A stretch of DNA of 64,000 bases from positions 256,239-320,238 of the forward strand of contig JAGNLW010000001.1 of NCBI GenBank assembly GCA_017999365.1. Reading direction: 5' to 3'. A program made the position numbers and the translations under genes. The DNA is from Candidatus Aminicenantota bacterium. GTDB lineage: Bacteria; Acidobacteriota; Aminicenantia; Aminicenantales; Saccharicenantaceae. The notes below the pieces were generated by a model that was not told where the DNA came from, made no database searches, and saw only the letters and a program-made list of their open reading frames with translations. Positions 35,201 to 42,872 of this stretch are shown here, one piece after another (the first letter of the stretch is position 1; each line of letters begins with the position of its first letter).

Positions 35201-35842
35201 TCAGACCTTCGACCGGCGGTGCCGGACGTACTCCACGGCGATGGGCACCGTCGAGATGAGGATGATGGCCAGGATGGCCAGCGAGAAGTTGGCCTTGACG
35301 AACGGGATGTTGCCGAAGAAATAGCCCGCGCCGGTGAGAAGGACGACCCAGCCGACCCCTCCGAAGACGTTGAAGGCGATGAACCGGCCGTAGGACATGC
35401 GGCCGATGCCGGCGACGAACGGGGCGAAGGTCCGGATGATGGGCACGAAGCGGGCGATGATGATGGTCTTGCCGCCGTGCTTCTCGTAGAAGGCGTGGGT
35501 CCGGTCGAGATACTCCTTCTTGAAGAAACGGGACTTCTCCCGGGTGAAGACCTTGGGGCCGACGAAGTGTCCGATCCAGTAATTGACCGTGTCGCCGATG
35601 ACGGCGGCCGCGGCCAGGACCAGCAGCAGCCAGCCGAGGTCGAAGGCGCCCAGGGCGGCGAAGGTCCCGGCGGCGAAGAGCAGGGAGTCTCCGGGCAGGA
35701 AGGGCATGATGACGAGGCCCGTCTCGACGAAGATGACCACGAACAGGATGGCGTAGGTCCAGGCGCCGAACTGCTGGATGAGGGCGCTCAGGTGCTTGTC
35801 GAGGTGGAGCACGAAATCGAGTACGGATCTGAGGAATTCCAT
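35201..35842 (-). CDS. DedA family membrane protein
   Basis: 213 aa from ATG 35842 (an in-frame GTG 6 nt earlier is possible). Five or six membrane helices are visible. DedA motifs are present: ETGLVIMPFLPGDSLLFAAG near residues 42-60, GDTVNYWIGHFVG, a re-entrant-helix region, and RFVPIIRTFAPFVAGIGRM. The family has undecaprenyl-phosphate and phosphatidylethanolamine flipping roles. The ATG is 8 nt after a TATAGT -10 box. Confidence 0.93.
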   Translation of the reverse strand: MEFLRSVLDFVLHLDKHLSALIQQFGAWTYAILFVVIFVETGLVIMPFLPGDSLLFAAGTFAALGAFDLGWLLLVLAAAAVIGDTVNYWIGHFVGPKVFTREKSRFFKKEYLDRTHAFYEKHGGKTIIIARFVPIIRTFAPFVAGIGRMSYGRFIAFNVFGGVGWVVLLTGAGYFFGNIPFVKANFSLAILAIILISTVPIAVEYVRHRRSKV

Positions 35843-35850
35843 GGCCACCT

Positions 35851-35879
35851 ACTATACCCGGCCGGGCCTGGGGAAGCAA
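35851..35879 (-). promoter_or_regulatory. dedA promoter
   Basis: On the minus strand TTGCTT (35879-35874), a 17-nt spacer and TATAGT (35856-35851), with the dedA ATG only 8 nt downstream. The spacing suggests a near-leaderless mRNA, although AGGTGG in those 8 nt could serve as a very short ribosome binding site. Confidence 0.6.
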
Positions 35880-35995
35880 ACAGGCAGGCGGACGAGTTTT
35901 ATGTTTGTGGCCAGAAAAAGCCCAAAATTTGCAAAGGTCCTGCCTGGAAGGCAAGTCGGCCGGAGAGCTAACCAGCTCATTATATTTGACTTCCT

Positions 35996-36008
35996 GGGGT
36001 CTGACCCC
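35996..36008. repeat. GGGGTC/GACCCC palindrome upstream of pflX
   Basis: A perfect 6-bp palindrome with a single central T sits in the AT-enriched stretch 35880-36021, 14 nt before the pflX start. The flanks TTGACTTCCT and CGTATCATAAAC are unlike the surrounding coding GC content. It may be an operator or a short dispersed element. Confidence 0.4.
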
Positions 36009-36021
36009 GTATCATAAACTC

Positions 36022-36969
36022 ATGAGGAAGATGGAGGCGGTGGAGAGGGCGCTCGAGCGCCTCGCGCCGCGCGAGACGGCCTGCACGCTCTGTCCGCGGG
36101 ACTGCCGCGTTGACCGGACCGCAGGGGCCGAAGGCGTCTGCCGCAGCGGGCGCCAGGCGAAGGTCTCCCACGCCCTGCTCCACTTCGGCGAGGAGCCCGT
36201 CATCAGCGGAAAGGCCGGCTCGGGCACGGTCTTCTTCGCCGGCTGCAACCTCAAGTGCCTCTTCTGCCAGAACTACCAGCTCAGCTGGCTCGACGAAGGG
36301 ACGCCCGTGACCGACGCCGGGCTCGCGGACATGATGCTCGGCCTCCAGGCCCGGGGCGCGCGCAACATCAACCTCGTCTCGCCGGGCCACGTCGTCCTGC
36401 CCGTCCTGCGGGCCCTCCGTATCGCCCTCGAAAGCGGCCTCGCGGTCCCGCTCGTCTGGAACTCCAACGGCTACGACGCCCTTGAGGTCGTCCAGGCCCT
36501 CGAGGGCGTCGTCGACGTCTACCTGCCCGACCTCAAGTACGTCTCGCCCGAGCTCTCCCGCAAATACTCCGCGGCTCCGGACTATTTCGCCCGGGCCTCC
36601 GAGGCGGTCAAGGAGATGTCCCTGCAGCAGCCGGCCCTCGACCTCGGTCCGGATGGGACGGCCCGCCGGGGCCTCGTCGTCCGGCACCTCCTGCTGCCCG
36701 GGGCCGTCGAGGACACGCTGGCGGTCCTCGACTGGATCGGCCGGAACCTGTCCCCCTACACCGGGCTGAGCCTGATGAGCCAGTACCACCCCTGCCACCG
36801 GGCCCCGGAGGAGATCCGCCGCTCCGTCACCGCGGAGGAGTACGGACGGGCCGCCGAGGCGGCCCTGGCCCTCGGCCTCGACCACCTCTTTCTCCAGCCC
36901 GAGCCCTTCGAGGCGGACGAGCACCTCGTGCCCGATTTTCGAAAGGACGAGCCGTTCGGCTGGAAGTAG
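36022..36969 (+). CDS. Radical SAM protein, PflX-like (pyruvate formate-lyase activase-related)
   Basis: 315 aa from ATG 36022 (an alternative ATG at 36031 has almost no room for a ribosome binding site). An N-terminal cysteine cluster (CTLCPRDCRVDRTAGAEGVC) precedes the radical-SAM CxxxCxxC motif in GCNLKCLFCQNYQ near residues 75-85. Later conserved segments are LVSPGHVVLPVL, YLPDLKYVSPEL and MSQYHPCHRAP. The COG1313/PflX family is of unknown function and may activate a glycyl radical enzyme or act on a protein. No glycyl radical enzyme is in the window. It is convergent with the DUF3014 gene. Confidence 0.9.
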   Translation: MRKMEAVERALERLAPRETACTLCPRDCRVDRTAGAEGVCRSGRQAKVSHALLHFGEEPVISGKAGSGTVFFAGCNLKCLFCQNYQLSWLDEGTPVTDAGLADMMLGLQARGARNINLVSPGHVVLPVLRALRIALESGLAVPLVWNSNGYDALEVVQALEGVVDVYLPDLKYVSPELSRKYSAAPDYFARASEAVKEMSLQQPALDLGPDGTARRGLVVRHLLLPGAVEDTLAVLDWIGRNLSPYTGLSLMSQYHPCHRAPEEIRRSVTAEEYGRAAEAALALGLDHLFLQPEPFEADEHLVPDFRKDEPFGWK

Positions 36970-36976
36970 GCCGGCC

Positions 36977-37855
36977 CTACTTGGCCGCCGTCGCGTAGGC
37001 CGCCGGCTTCGGCAGGCGCGCCGGGGCGATGCCCAGGGCGGCCGCGAGCTCCCTGATCTTGGCGTGGACGGCGGCCACCCCCTTCGGCCCGAGCCGCAGG
37101 ACCTGCTTCTGGGCCGGGCTCAAGGCCTCGAGGGACGGATCGGTCATGGCGTAGCTCAGGACCTTCTGCTCGAGCAGGACCGGCCCGTCGACGACGGGGG
37201 CTCCGAGGACCTCGCCCATGGCCCGGACGAGCGTGTCGTCGAAATCGACGCCGGGATAGCCCAGCTCGGCATAGGCCTCTTGGAGCAGGGGCTTGACCGC
37301 CCGATAGAGCCGGGCCGCGGCGACCGCGTCGAGCGACCGGACCACGGCCGCCACGGGCTCGTAGCGGGCGTAGGAGGCGGGATCGACGAGCGTGCCCGTC
37401 CGCGTCCGGGTCACCCGGAAGCCCCCCTCGGGCGCGAAGAAGCCGATGTGCGACTTCGGGCTCAGGCCGTTGGCGACGTTGTCGACCGAGACGACGAAGG
37501 TCCGAACGAGGTCCTTGCTGAGGAGCCAGCGGGCGAACTCGGGATCGGCAGAGAGCACGGCGGCGAATTCCCGGACGGCCGCGTCGCTCGCCCCGAGGCC
37601 GACCGGGGGAAAGGCCAGGGCCTCTCCGCCCGGGACCGCCGGGGCGGCCGTCTCCGCAGGCGGCGCGGCCAACTCCGAGACGGCGGCCGTCTCGGCCGCG
37701 GTCCGGTCCGGCTTCTTCATGAAGACGAAGTAATACAGGGCCGCCCCCGCCGCCAGGACGCCCAGCAGCGCCGCCGCCAGGCCCCAGACGCCTCTCTTCT
37801 CCCCGTCGCCGGTCTCTTCTTCGTCGGGTCTGCTTTCCAGGCGCAGGTCGTCCAT
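36977..37855 (-). CDS. DUF3014 domain membrane-anchored protein
   Basis: 292 aa from ATG 37855. A cytoplasmic start of about 22 charged residues is followed by one membrane helix (WGLAAALLGVLAAGAALYYFVF), a Pro/Ala-rich linker, then a periplasmic domain of the DUF3014 type (LLSKDLVRTFVVSVDNVANGL; SYARYEPVAAVVRSLDA; LGYPGVDFDDTLVRAMGEVL). It is 8 bp downstream of the DUF4097 gene and coexpressed. No function is known. Confidence 0.85.
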   Translation of the reverse strand: MDDLRLESRPDEEETGDGEKRGVWGLAAALLGVLAAGAALYYFVFMKKPDRTAAETAAVSELAAPPAETAAPAVPGGEALAFPPVGLGASDAAVREFAAVLSADPEFARWLLSKDLVRTFVVSVDNVANGLSPKSHIGFFAPEGGFRVTRTRTGTLVDPASYARYEPVAAVVRSLDAVAAARLYRAVKPLLQEAYAELGYPGVDFDDTLVRAMGEVLGAPVVDGPVLLEQKVLSYAMTDPSLEALSPAQKQVLRLGPKGVAAVHAKIRELAAALGIAPARLPKPAAYATAAK

Positions 37856-37863
37856 GGCGCTCC

Positions 37864-38727
37864 TCACTTGGCCTTGACGATCTCGATGCGGCCGTTCGGG
37901 GCCCGCAGGACGATATTCGGCCCGCCCTGCCCGATCCAGCCCTTGACCGTGGGCGCGGGCAAAGTCCGTCCGAGGTCGAACTCGCTGCGGACCAGGCCGC
38001 GCGGCGCGTCGGCTTCGACGATGGCCCCCGCCCCGGCCTCCAGCCGCAGGACGATGTCGCCCCGCCGGCAAGTGATGATGATAGAGTCCTCCTCGCGAAG
38101 GTCGAGGACCTCGACGTCGGCCGCGCCGGCGCCGACCGTCACGTCGATGGCGCCCGAGAAGTTCTCGACCTTGAGGTTGCCCTGGTCGACGGAGGCCTCG
38201 AGCCGCCCGAAGATGTCGGACACCCGGAGGTCGCCTTCGCTGAGCCGCAGCCCGGCCAGGACGACGGACTGGGGGGCGCGGATCCGGTAGCCGACGGCCG
38301 GAGGCGTGCCCTCGCCTTCGAAGGTCCGCGTCCGGACCAGGACGCCCCGGCCGGTCTCCCGGACCTCGACGTCCGGCGCGGGCCGGCGGTACGAGGACGT
38401 CCGGTCCCCGCCGGCGCCGGCCGCGGCGACGACGTCCACTTCGTCCCGGTCCCAGCCGGTGATCTCGACGTTGCCGTAGTCGTTCTCCAGGGTCAGGGAG
38501 CTCCCCGCCCGCAGGGGGACGGCCCTCCGGAACTCCGTCCCGCCCCCGCTCCGGGCCCGTGCCCGTTCCTCGGTCCGCCTCGGCTCCGTCCGCCCCGTCT
38601 CCGTCCGGTCGCGTTCGGGGATCCGGCGCCAGCCCTCGGCCTCCCCGGGATGGGGCAGGATGAGGCAGGCCGCCGACAGCGCCAGCCCCGCGGCGCCCAG
38701 GATGGCCAGCCACGCGGTACGTTTCAT
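37864..38727 (-). CDS. DUF4097 family secreted protein
   Basis: 287 aa. The N-terminus has a membrane-spanning signal with a Cys in SAACLIL that may be lipidated (the lipobox is AAC). After an Arg-rich linker (IPERDRTETGRTEPRRTEERARARS) comes a beta-solenoid region with repeating DYGNVEITGW, EVRETGRGVLVRT and VDQGNLKVENFSGAIDV patterns, the DUF4097 signature. Close to a strong -10 box and a GGGAGGG ribosome binding site. The partner DUF3014 protein follows by 8 bp. The family's function is unknown. Confidence 0.85.
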   Translation of the reverse strand: MKRTAWLAILGAAGLALSAACLILPHPGEAEGWRRIPERDRTETGRTEPRRTEERARARSGGGTEFRRAVPLRAGSSLTLENDYGNVEITGWDRDEVDVVAAAGAGGDRTSSYRRPAPDVEVRETGRGVLVRTRTFEGEGTPPAVGYRIRAPQSVVLAGLRLSEGDLRVSDIFGRLEASVDQGNLKVENFSGAIDVTVGAGAADVEVLDLREEDSIIITCRRGDIVLRLEAGAGAIVEADAPRGLVRSEFDLGRTLPAPTVKGWIGQGGPNIVLRAPNGRIEIVKAK

Positions 38728-38759
38728 CGTTCGTCCCTCCCCTCGTCGGGTTCGGCCCT

Positions 38760-38786
38760 ATTATACAACAACGGGCCGCGGTTCAA
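38760..38786 (-). promoter_or_regulatory. Promoter of the DUF4097-DUF3014 operon
   Basis: On the minus strand TTGAAC (38786-38781), 15 nt, TATAAT (38765-38760), 32 nt before the ATG. The -35 overlaps the last codon and stop of pstB1, so the site lies just downstream of the pst operon on the same strand. Confidence 0.55.
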
Positions 38787-39535
38787 CCGAAACGGCCGGT
38801 GATGTAGTCCTCGGTCCGGGAGTCGCGGGGGGCGGTGAAGATCAAACGGGTCTCGCCGATCTCGACGAGCTCGCCGAGCAGGAAATAGCCCGTGACGTCC
38901 GAAACGCGGGCGGCCTGCTGCATGTTGTGGGTGACGATGAGGATGGTGTAGCGCTTCTTGAGCTCGGCCATGAGGTCCTCGATGTTGGCCGTGGCGGCCA
39001 GGTCGAGGGCCGAGCAGGGCTCGTCCATGAGCAGGATCTCCGGCTCGACGGCGACCAGCCGGGCGATGCACAGGCGCTGCTGCTGCTCGCCCGAGAGGCG
39101 CAGGGCGTTCTCGTCGAGGCGGTCCTTGAGCTCGTCCCAGAGGTGGACGGCCTCGAGGCTGTGGGTCAGCTTCTCGTCGAGCGTCCGGGGGTCGCGGACG
39201 CCGTGGACGCGCAGTCCGTAGAGGACGTTGTCGGCTACGCTCAGGGGGAAGGGATTGGGGCGCTGGAAGACCATGCCGACCCTCTTGCGCAACGCCAACA
39301 GGTCGACCCCGGGGGCATAGATGTCCTCCCCGTCGATGAGCACCTTCCCCGTGACCCGGACGTCGTCGATGAGGTCGGTCATGCGGTTCAGGGAGCGCAG
39401 GAAGGTCGTCTTGCCGCAACCCGAGGGCCCGATGAGGGCCGTGATGCGGTTCCTCTCGATGTCCAGGCCGATGCCCCGGAGGGCCTGGAACTTCCCGTAG
39501 TAGAAATCGAGGTCGCGGACTTCGATGATGGCCAT
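38783..39535 (-). CDS. pstB: Phosphate ABC transporter ATPase PstB1 (canonical Walker/Q/H, variant signature)
   Basis: 250 aa. The Walker A is GPSGCGKT (36-43), the Q-loop glutamine is Q91 (VFQRPNPFP), the Walker B is [11 protein letters not shown] (D171, E172) and the switch histidine is H203 (VTHNMQQA). The signature is LSGEQ (147-151) rather than LSGGQ, so its second glycine is a glutamate. All residues acting in its own ATP site are thus intact, while the part it lends to the other site is changed. It is the last gene of pstSCAB2B1, 4 bp after pstB2, and energises phosphate uptake at the inner membrane. Confidence 0.93.
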   Translation of the reverse strand: MAIIEVRDLDFYYGKFQALRGIGLDIERNRITALIGPSGCGKTTFLRSLNRMTDLIDDVRVTGKVLIDGEDIYAPGVDLLALRKRVGMVFQRPNPFPLSVADNVLYGLRVHGVRDPRTLDEKLTHSLEAVHLWDELKDRLDENALRLSGEQQQRLCIARLVAVEPEILLMDEPCSALDLAATANIEDLMAELKKRYTILIVTHNMQQAARVSDVTGYFLLGELVEIGETRLIFTAPRDSRTEDYITGRFG

Positions 39536-39539
39536 GGCC

Positions 39540-40298
39540 CTATCCGAACCGCCCGCGGAGGTAGTCGTCCGTCCGCTGGTCGTCGGGCGCGGTGAAGATC
39601 TTGGCCGTCGGGCCGATCTCGACCAGCCCGCCGTTGAGGAAGAAGGCCGTGCGGTCGGCCACCCGGGCCGCCTGCTTGGTGTTGTTGGTGACCAGGATGA
39701 TAGTGTAGTCCTTCTTGAGCTTGCGCAGGGAGTCCTCGATCTTCATCGTCGAGATGGGATCGAGGCCCGAGGTGGGCTCGTCGAGGAGGATGAATTCCGG
39801 CTTGACGGCCAGGATGCGGGCCACGCAGAGCCTCTGCTGCTGGCCGCCGGAGAGCTTCAGGCCGCTCGTCCCGAGGCGGTCCTTGACCTCGTCCCACAGT
39901 CCGCCCTTCTCCAGGCTGTCCCGGACGAGGACCTCGAGCTCGGACCGGCTCCGGACCCCGGCCCTCCGGGCGCCGAAGGCGACGTTCTCGAAAATCGACC
40001 GGGGCAGGGGGACCGGCGTCGCGAAGACCATGCCCAGCTTGCGGCGGAGCGCGACGACGTCGACGTCCGGCTCGTAGATGTCGCGGCCGTCGATCCGGAT
40101 CGTCCCCTCGTGCCGCGAGCCGCGGACGAGGTCGTTGAGCCGGTTCAGGGCGCAGAGGAAGGTCGACTTGCCGCTGCGGGCCGGGCCGATGATGCCCAGG
40201 ATCTCGTTGCGCATGACGTCGAGGTCGAGCCCGGCCAGCTTGCGGACGCCGCCGAAGGACTGGCCGAAGCCGCGGACCTCGATGGCCGCGACGCTCAC
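39540..40298 (-). CDS. pstB: Phosphate ABC transporter ATPase PstB2 (canonical signature, degenerate Q-loop and switch)
   Basis: 252 aa from GTG 40298, with GGAGG 6 nt upstream and a GTGA overlap with pstA. Walker A is GPARSGKS (38-45), signature LSGGQ (149-153) and Walker [12 protein letters not shown] (D173, E174). The Q-loop position is A93 (VFATPVPLP) instead of Gln, and the switch position is N205 (VTNNTKQA) instead of His. Such changes usually impair ATP hydrolysis. Beside the reciprocal change in PstB1 they suggest an asymmetric heterodimer with one active site. It could also be an inactive regulatory subunit. Confidence 0.92.
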   Translation of the reverse strand: MSVAAIEVRGFGQSFGGVRKLAGLDLDVMRNEILGIIGPARSGKSTFLCALNRLNDLVRGSRHEGTIRIDGRDIYEPDVDVVALRRKLGMVFATPVPLPRSIFENVAFGARRAGVRSRSELEVLVRDSLEKGGLWDEVKDRLGTSGLKLSGGQQQRLCVARILAVKPEFILLDEPTSGLDPISTMKIEDSLRKLKKDYTIILVTNNTKQAARVADRTAFFLNGGLVEIGPTAKIFTAPDDQRTDDYLRGRFG

Positions 40299-41134
40299 GA
40301 ATACCTCCGGATGAAGCGGTTCATCAGATAGTAGGTCAGGATGTTGATGCCCAGGATGGCGATGATCAGGATGGCCGCCGTGCCGTAGGCGTTGGGCGCC
40401 GAGATGCCCTCGCGGGCCAGGATGTAGAAGTGGACGGACATCGTCCGGGAGGACGAGAACAGCGAGGTCGGCAGGCGCAGGGCGCTGCCGGCCGTGAAGA
40501 TGACGGCCGCCGTCTCGCCGATGCTCCGCCCGACGCTGAGGATGATCCCGGTCATGATCCCGGGCAGGGCCGAGGGGATGACGACCCGGGTGACGGTCTG
40601 CCACTTGGTGCTGCCCAGGGAGAAGCTGACCGTCCGGTAGACCTTGGGGACGCTCTTGATGGCCTCCTCGGAGGTACGGATGATGGTCGGCAGGATCATG
40701 AAGGCCAGGGTCAGGCTGCCGCTGAGGATGGACCAGCCGAACCCGAGCTTGGTGACGAAGAGGATGAAACCGAACAGGCCGAAGATGATCGAGGGGATGC
40801 CGGCCAGGCACTCCGCGCCGAAGCGGATGATCCGCGTCACCGGTCCTTCCCAGGTGTACTCCGTGAGGTAGATGGCCGTGCCGATGCCGAGGGGCGTGGC
40901 GATGAGGACGGCGCCGGCCGTCAGGGCGATCGTGCCGACGATGGTCGAGAAGATGCCGCCCGCCTTGCCCATGTCGACCGGATCGCGCGTCAGGAACTCC
41001 CAGCTCAGGGCGGGGACGCCCTTGCGCAGGACGAAGACGATGATGTAGACGAGGATGCCCACGGTGACCGCGGTCATGGCCCAGAGGACCGTCCGGACGA
41101 CGGCCTGCTCGGCACGGGGATCGAGCCGTTTCAT
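40295..41134 (-). CDS. pstA: Phosphate ABC transporter permease PstA
   Basis: 279 aa from ATG 41134. Six membrane helices and the coupling EAA-type loop (GSTKWQTVTRVVIPSALPGIMTGIILSVGRSIGETA) identify a BPD-type permease. Family features include AECLAGIPSIIFGLFGF and the SEEAIKSVPKVYRTVSFSLG region. It forms the membrane channel for phosphate with PstC. The start overlaps the pstC stop and the end overlaps pstB2. Confidence 0.95.
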   Translation of the reverse strand: MKRLDPRAEQAVVRTVLWAMTAVTVGILVYIIVFVLRKGVPALSWEFLTRDPVDMGKAGGIFSTIVGTIALTAGAVLIATPLGIGTAIYLTEYTWEGPVTRIIRFGAECLAGIPSIIFGLFGFILFVTKLGFGWSILSGSLTLAFMILPTIIRTSEEAIKSVPKVYRTVSFSLGSTKWQTVTRVVIPSALPGIMTGIILSVGRSIGETAAVIFTAGSALRLPTSLFSSSRTMSVHFYILAREGISAPNAYGTAAILIIAILGINILTYYLMNRFIRRYS

Positions 41135-42009
41135 CTCGATCCCTTCATGCGCGAAGCCGTCAGGTTGGCCAGGGTGTTGAGGACCATGATGATGACGAAC
41201 AGGATGACGCCCGTGGCGAACAGGGCCTGGCGATGCTCGCCGGCCGCGTAGCCCATCTCGAGGGCGATGTTCGAGGTCAGGGTCCGGACCGGGGCCAGGA
41301 CCGAGCCGGGGACGCTGGCCGCGTTGCCGGCGACCATGATGACGGCCATGGTCTCGCCGATGGCCCGGCCCATGCCCAGGATGACGCTGGCGATGATGCC
41401 CGAGCGGGCCGCCGGGAGCAGGACCATACGGACCGTCTGCCAGCGGGTCGCCCCCAGGGCGATCGAGCCTTCGCGATAGCTCGGGGGGATGGCCTGGAGC
41501 GAGTCCACGGAGATGGAGATGACGGTCGGCAGGATCATGATGCCCAGGATGGTCGAGGCGGCCAGGACGGATAGCCCCGGCCCGCCGAAGGTCTCGCGGA
41601 TGAACGGCACCAGGATGATGACCCCGATGAAGCCGTAGACGACCGAGGGGATGCCGGCCAGGAGCTCGATGACGGGCTTGATGATGCCGCGGACGCGCTT
41701 GGACGAGAACTCCGTGAGGACGATGGCGCAGGCCAGCCCGAAGGGCACGCCGAGGACCATGGCCCCCAAGGTGACGTACAGGGAACCGACGATCATCGGC
41801 CACAGGCCGAAGACCTTCTCGGAGGGATACCAATCGCCGCCGGCCAGGAAGCTCTTCAGCCCGTATTTGAACATGATGGGCGTGCCCTGCTCGATGATGA
41901 ACACCGTGATGACGAGCAGGATTGAGACGGCCGAGCAGGCGACGACCAGCAGGGCCAGCCGGACGAGGCGGTCCTTGCGCTCGAGCCTGTTCCCGGCGCG
42001 CTTTCCCAC
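41131..42009 (-). CDS. pstC: Phosphate ABC transporter permease PstC
   Basis: 292 aa with six helices. PstC-type motifs: IIEQGTPIMFKYGLKSFLAG at the N-terminus, ELLAGIPSVVYGFIGVIILVP, and the EAA loop SIALGATRWQTVRMVLLPAARSGI. It pairs with PstA; 25 bp separate it from pstS. The two permeases are similar, as usual for this family. Confidence 0.95.
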   Translation of the reverse strand: MGKRAGNRLERKDRLVRLALLVVACSAVSILLVITVFIIEQGTPIMFKYGLKSFLAGGDWYPSEKVFGLWPMIVGSLYVTLGAMVLGVPFGLACAIVLTEFSSKRVRGIIKPVIELLAGIPSVVYGFIGVIILVPFIRETFGGPGLSVLAASTILGIMILPTVISISVDSLQAIPPSYREGSIALGATRWQTVRMVLLPAARSGIIASVILGMGRAIGETMAVIMVAGNAASVPGSVLAPVRTLTSNIALEMGYAAGEHRQALFATGVILFVIIMVLNTLANLTASRMKGSR

Positions 42010-42034
42010 CGTTCCCTTCCTTGCCCCTCGCCGG

Positions 42035-42832
42035 TCACTTGATCGGCAGAAGGCCTTCCTTCTTGATCAGCTCCTGCCCTCCGGGCGACAGGACGAAGTC
42101 GATGAAATCCTTGGCGTGGCCCATCGGCTCGCCTCGGCTGACGAACAGGAACGGCCGGACGAGCGGGTATCGGCCGTTCCGGATGTTCTCCTCGCTCGCT
42201 TCGGCCCCGTCCAGCTCGAGGGCCCGGACCCGGCCGTCGACGAGGCCCAGGGAGATGAAGCCGATGGCGTAGGGATCGTGGGCCACGATCTCCCGGACGG
42301 TCCCGTTGGAGTCCTCGGTGATGGCGCCTTTGAAGATGCGGGTCTTACCCATGACCAGCTCCTGGAAGGCGCCCCGCGTGCCGGACCCCTCCTCGCGCGT
42401 GACCACGGTGATGGACCGGTCCGGGCCGCCGAGGTACTTCCAGGTCCGAAGGTCGCCGGCGAAGATCTGCTTGATCTCGGCCAGCTTGGCCCCCCGCACC
42501 GGATTGGACGGATGGACGATGAGGGCCAGGCCGTCGCGGGCCACGACGATCTCGACCAGGTCCTTCTCGTCGGCCTTGAGCTCGCGGGAGGACATGCCGA
42601 TCTGGCAGGCGCCGCTCTTGCAGGCCTGGATGCCGGCGCTCGAGCCGCCGCCCTGGACGTTGACCCCGTAGTCGGGATGCGTCTCCATGAAGATCTCGGC
42701 CCACTTGTCGGCGAAGGGCTGGATGCTGGTGGAGCCGGCCAGGGTCAGGTCGGCCCGTTCCCCGACCCGGCGGCAGGACGGCCAAAGGACGACGCAGAGG
42801 GCGAGGAGCGCGGCGGCCGGTCGGGACCTCAT
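42035..42832 (-). CDS. pstS: Phosphate-binding protein PstS
   Basis: 265 aa. An N-terminal export signal (MRSRPAAALLALCVVLWPSC) ends in a Cys at residue 20 that may be lipidated, although the lipobox WPSC is non-standard. The phosphate-binding motif LTLAGSTSIQPFADKW, the QGGGSSAGIQACKSG loop and REEGSGTRGAFQELV are the conserved PstS segments. It captures phosphate in the periplasm for PstCA. The start lies 8 nt after a TATAAT box. No PHO-box direct repeats are clear upstream. Confidence 0.94.
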   Translation of the reverse strand: MRSRPAAALLALCVVLWPSCRRVGERADLTLAGSTSIQPFADKWAEIFMETHPDYGVNVQGGGSSAGIQACKSGACQIGMSSRELKADEKDLVEIVVARDGLALIVHPSNPVRGAKLAEIKQIFAGDLRTWKYLGGPDRSITVVTREEGSGTRGAFQELVMGKTRIFKGAITEDSNGTVREIVAHDPYAIGFISLGLVDGRVRALELDGAEASEENIRNGRYPLVRPFLFVSRGEPMGHAKDFIDFVLSPGGQELIKKEGLLPIK

Positions 42833-42840
42833 AGGAGCGG

Positions 42841-42846
42841 ATTATA
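42841..42846 (-). promoter_or_regulatory. -10 box of the pst operon
   Basis: TATAAT on the minus strand, 8 nt before the pstS start codon. The expected -35 position (17 nt upstream, TTCCCG) is poor, as expected if an activator such as PhoB is needed. A leaderless or near-leaderless transcript is predicted. Confidence 0.5.
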
Positions 42847-42872
42847 CCTTAAGACGGGAGCGGCGGGAAAGA

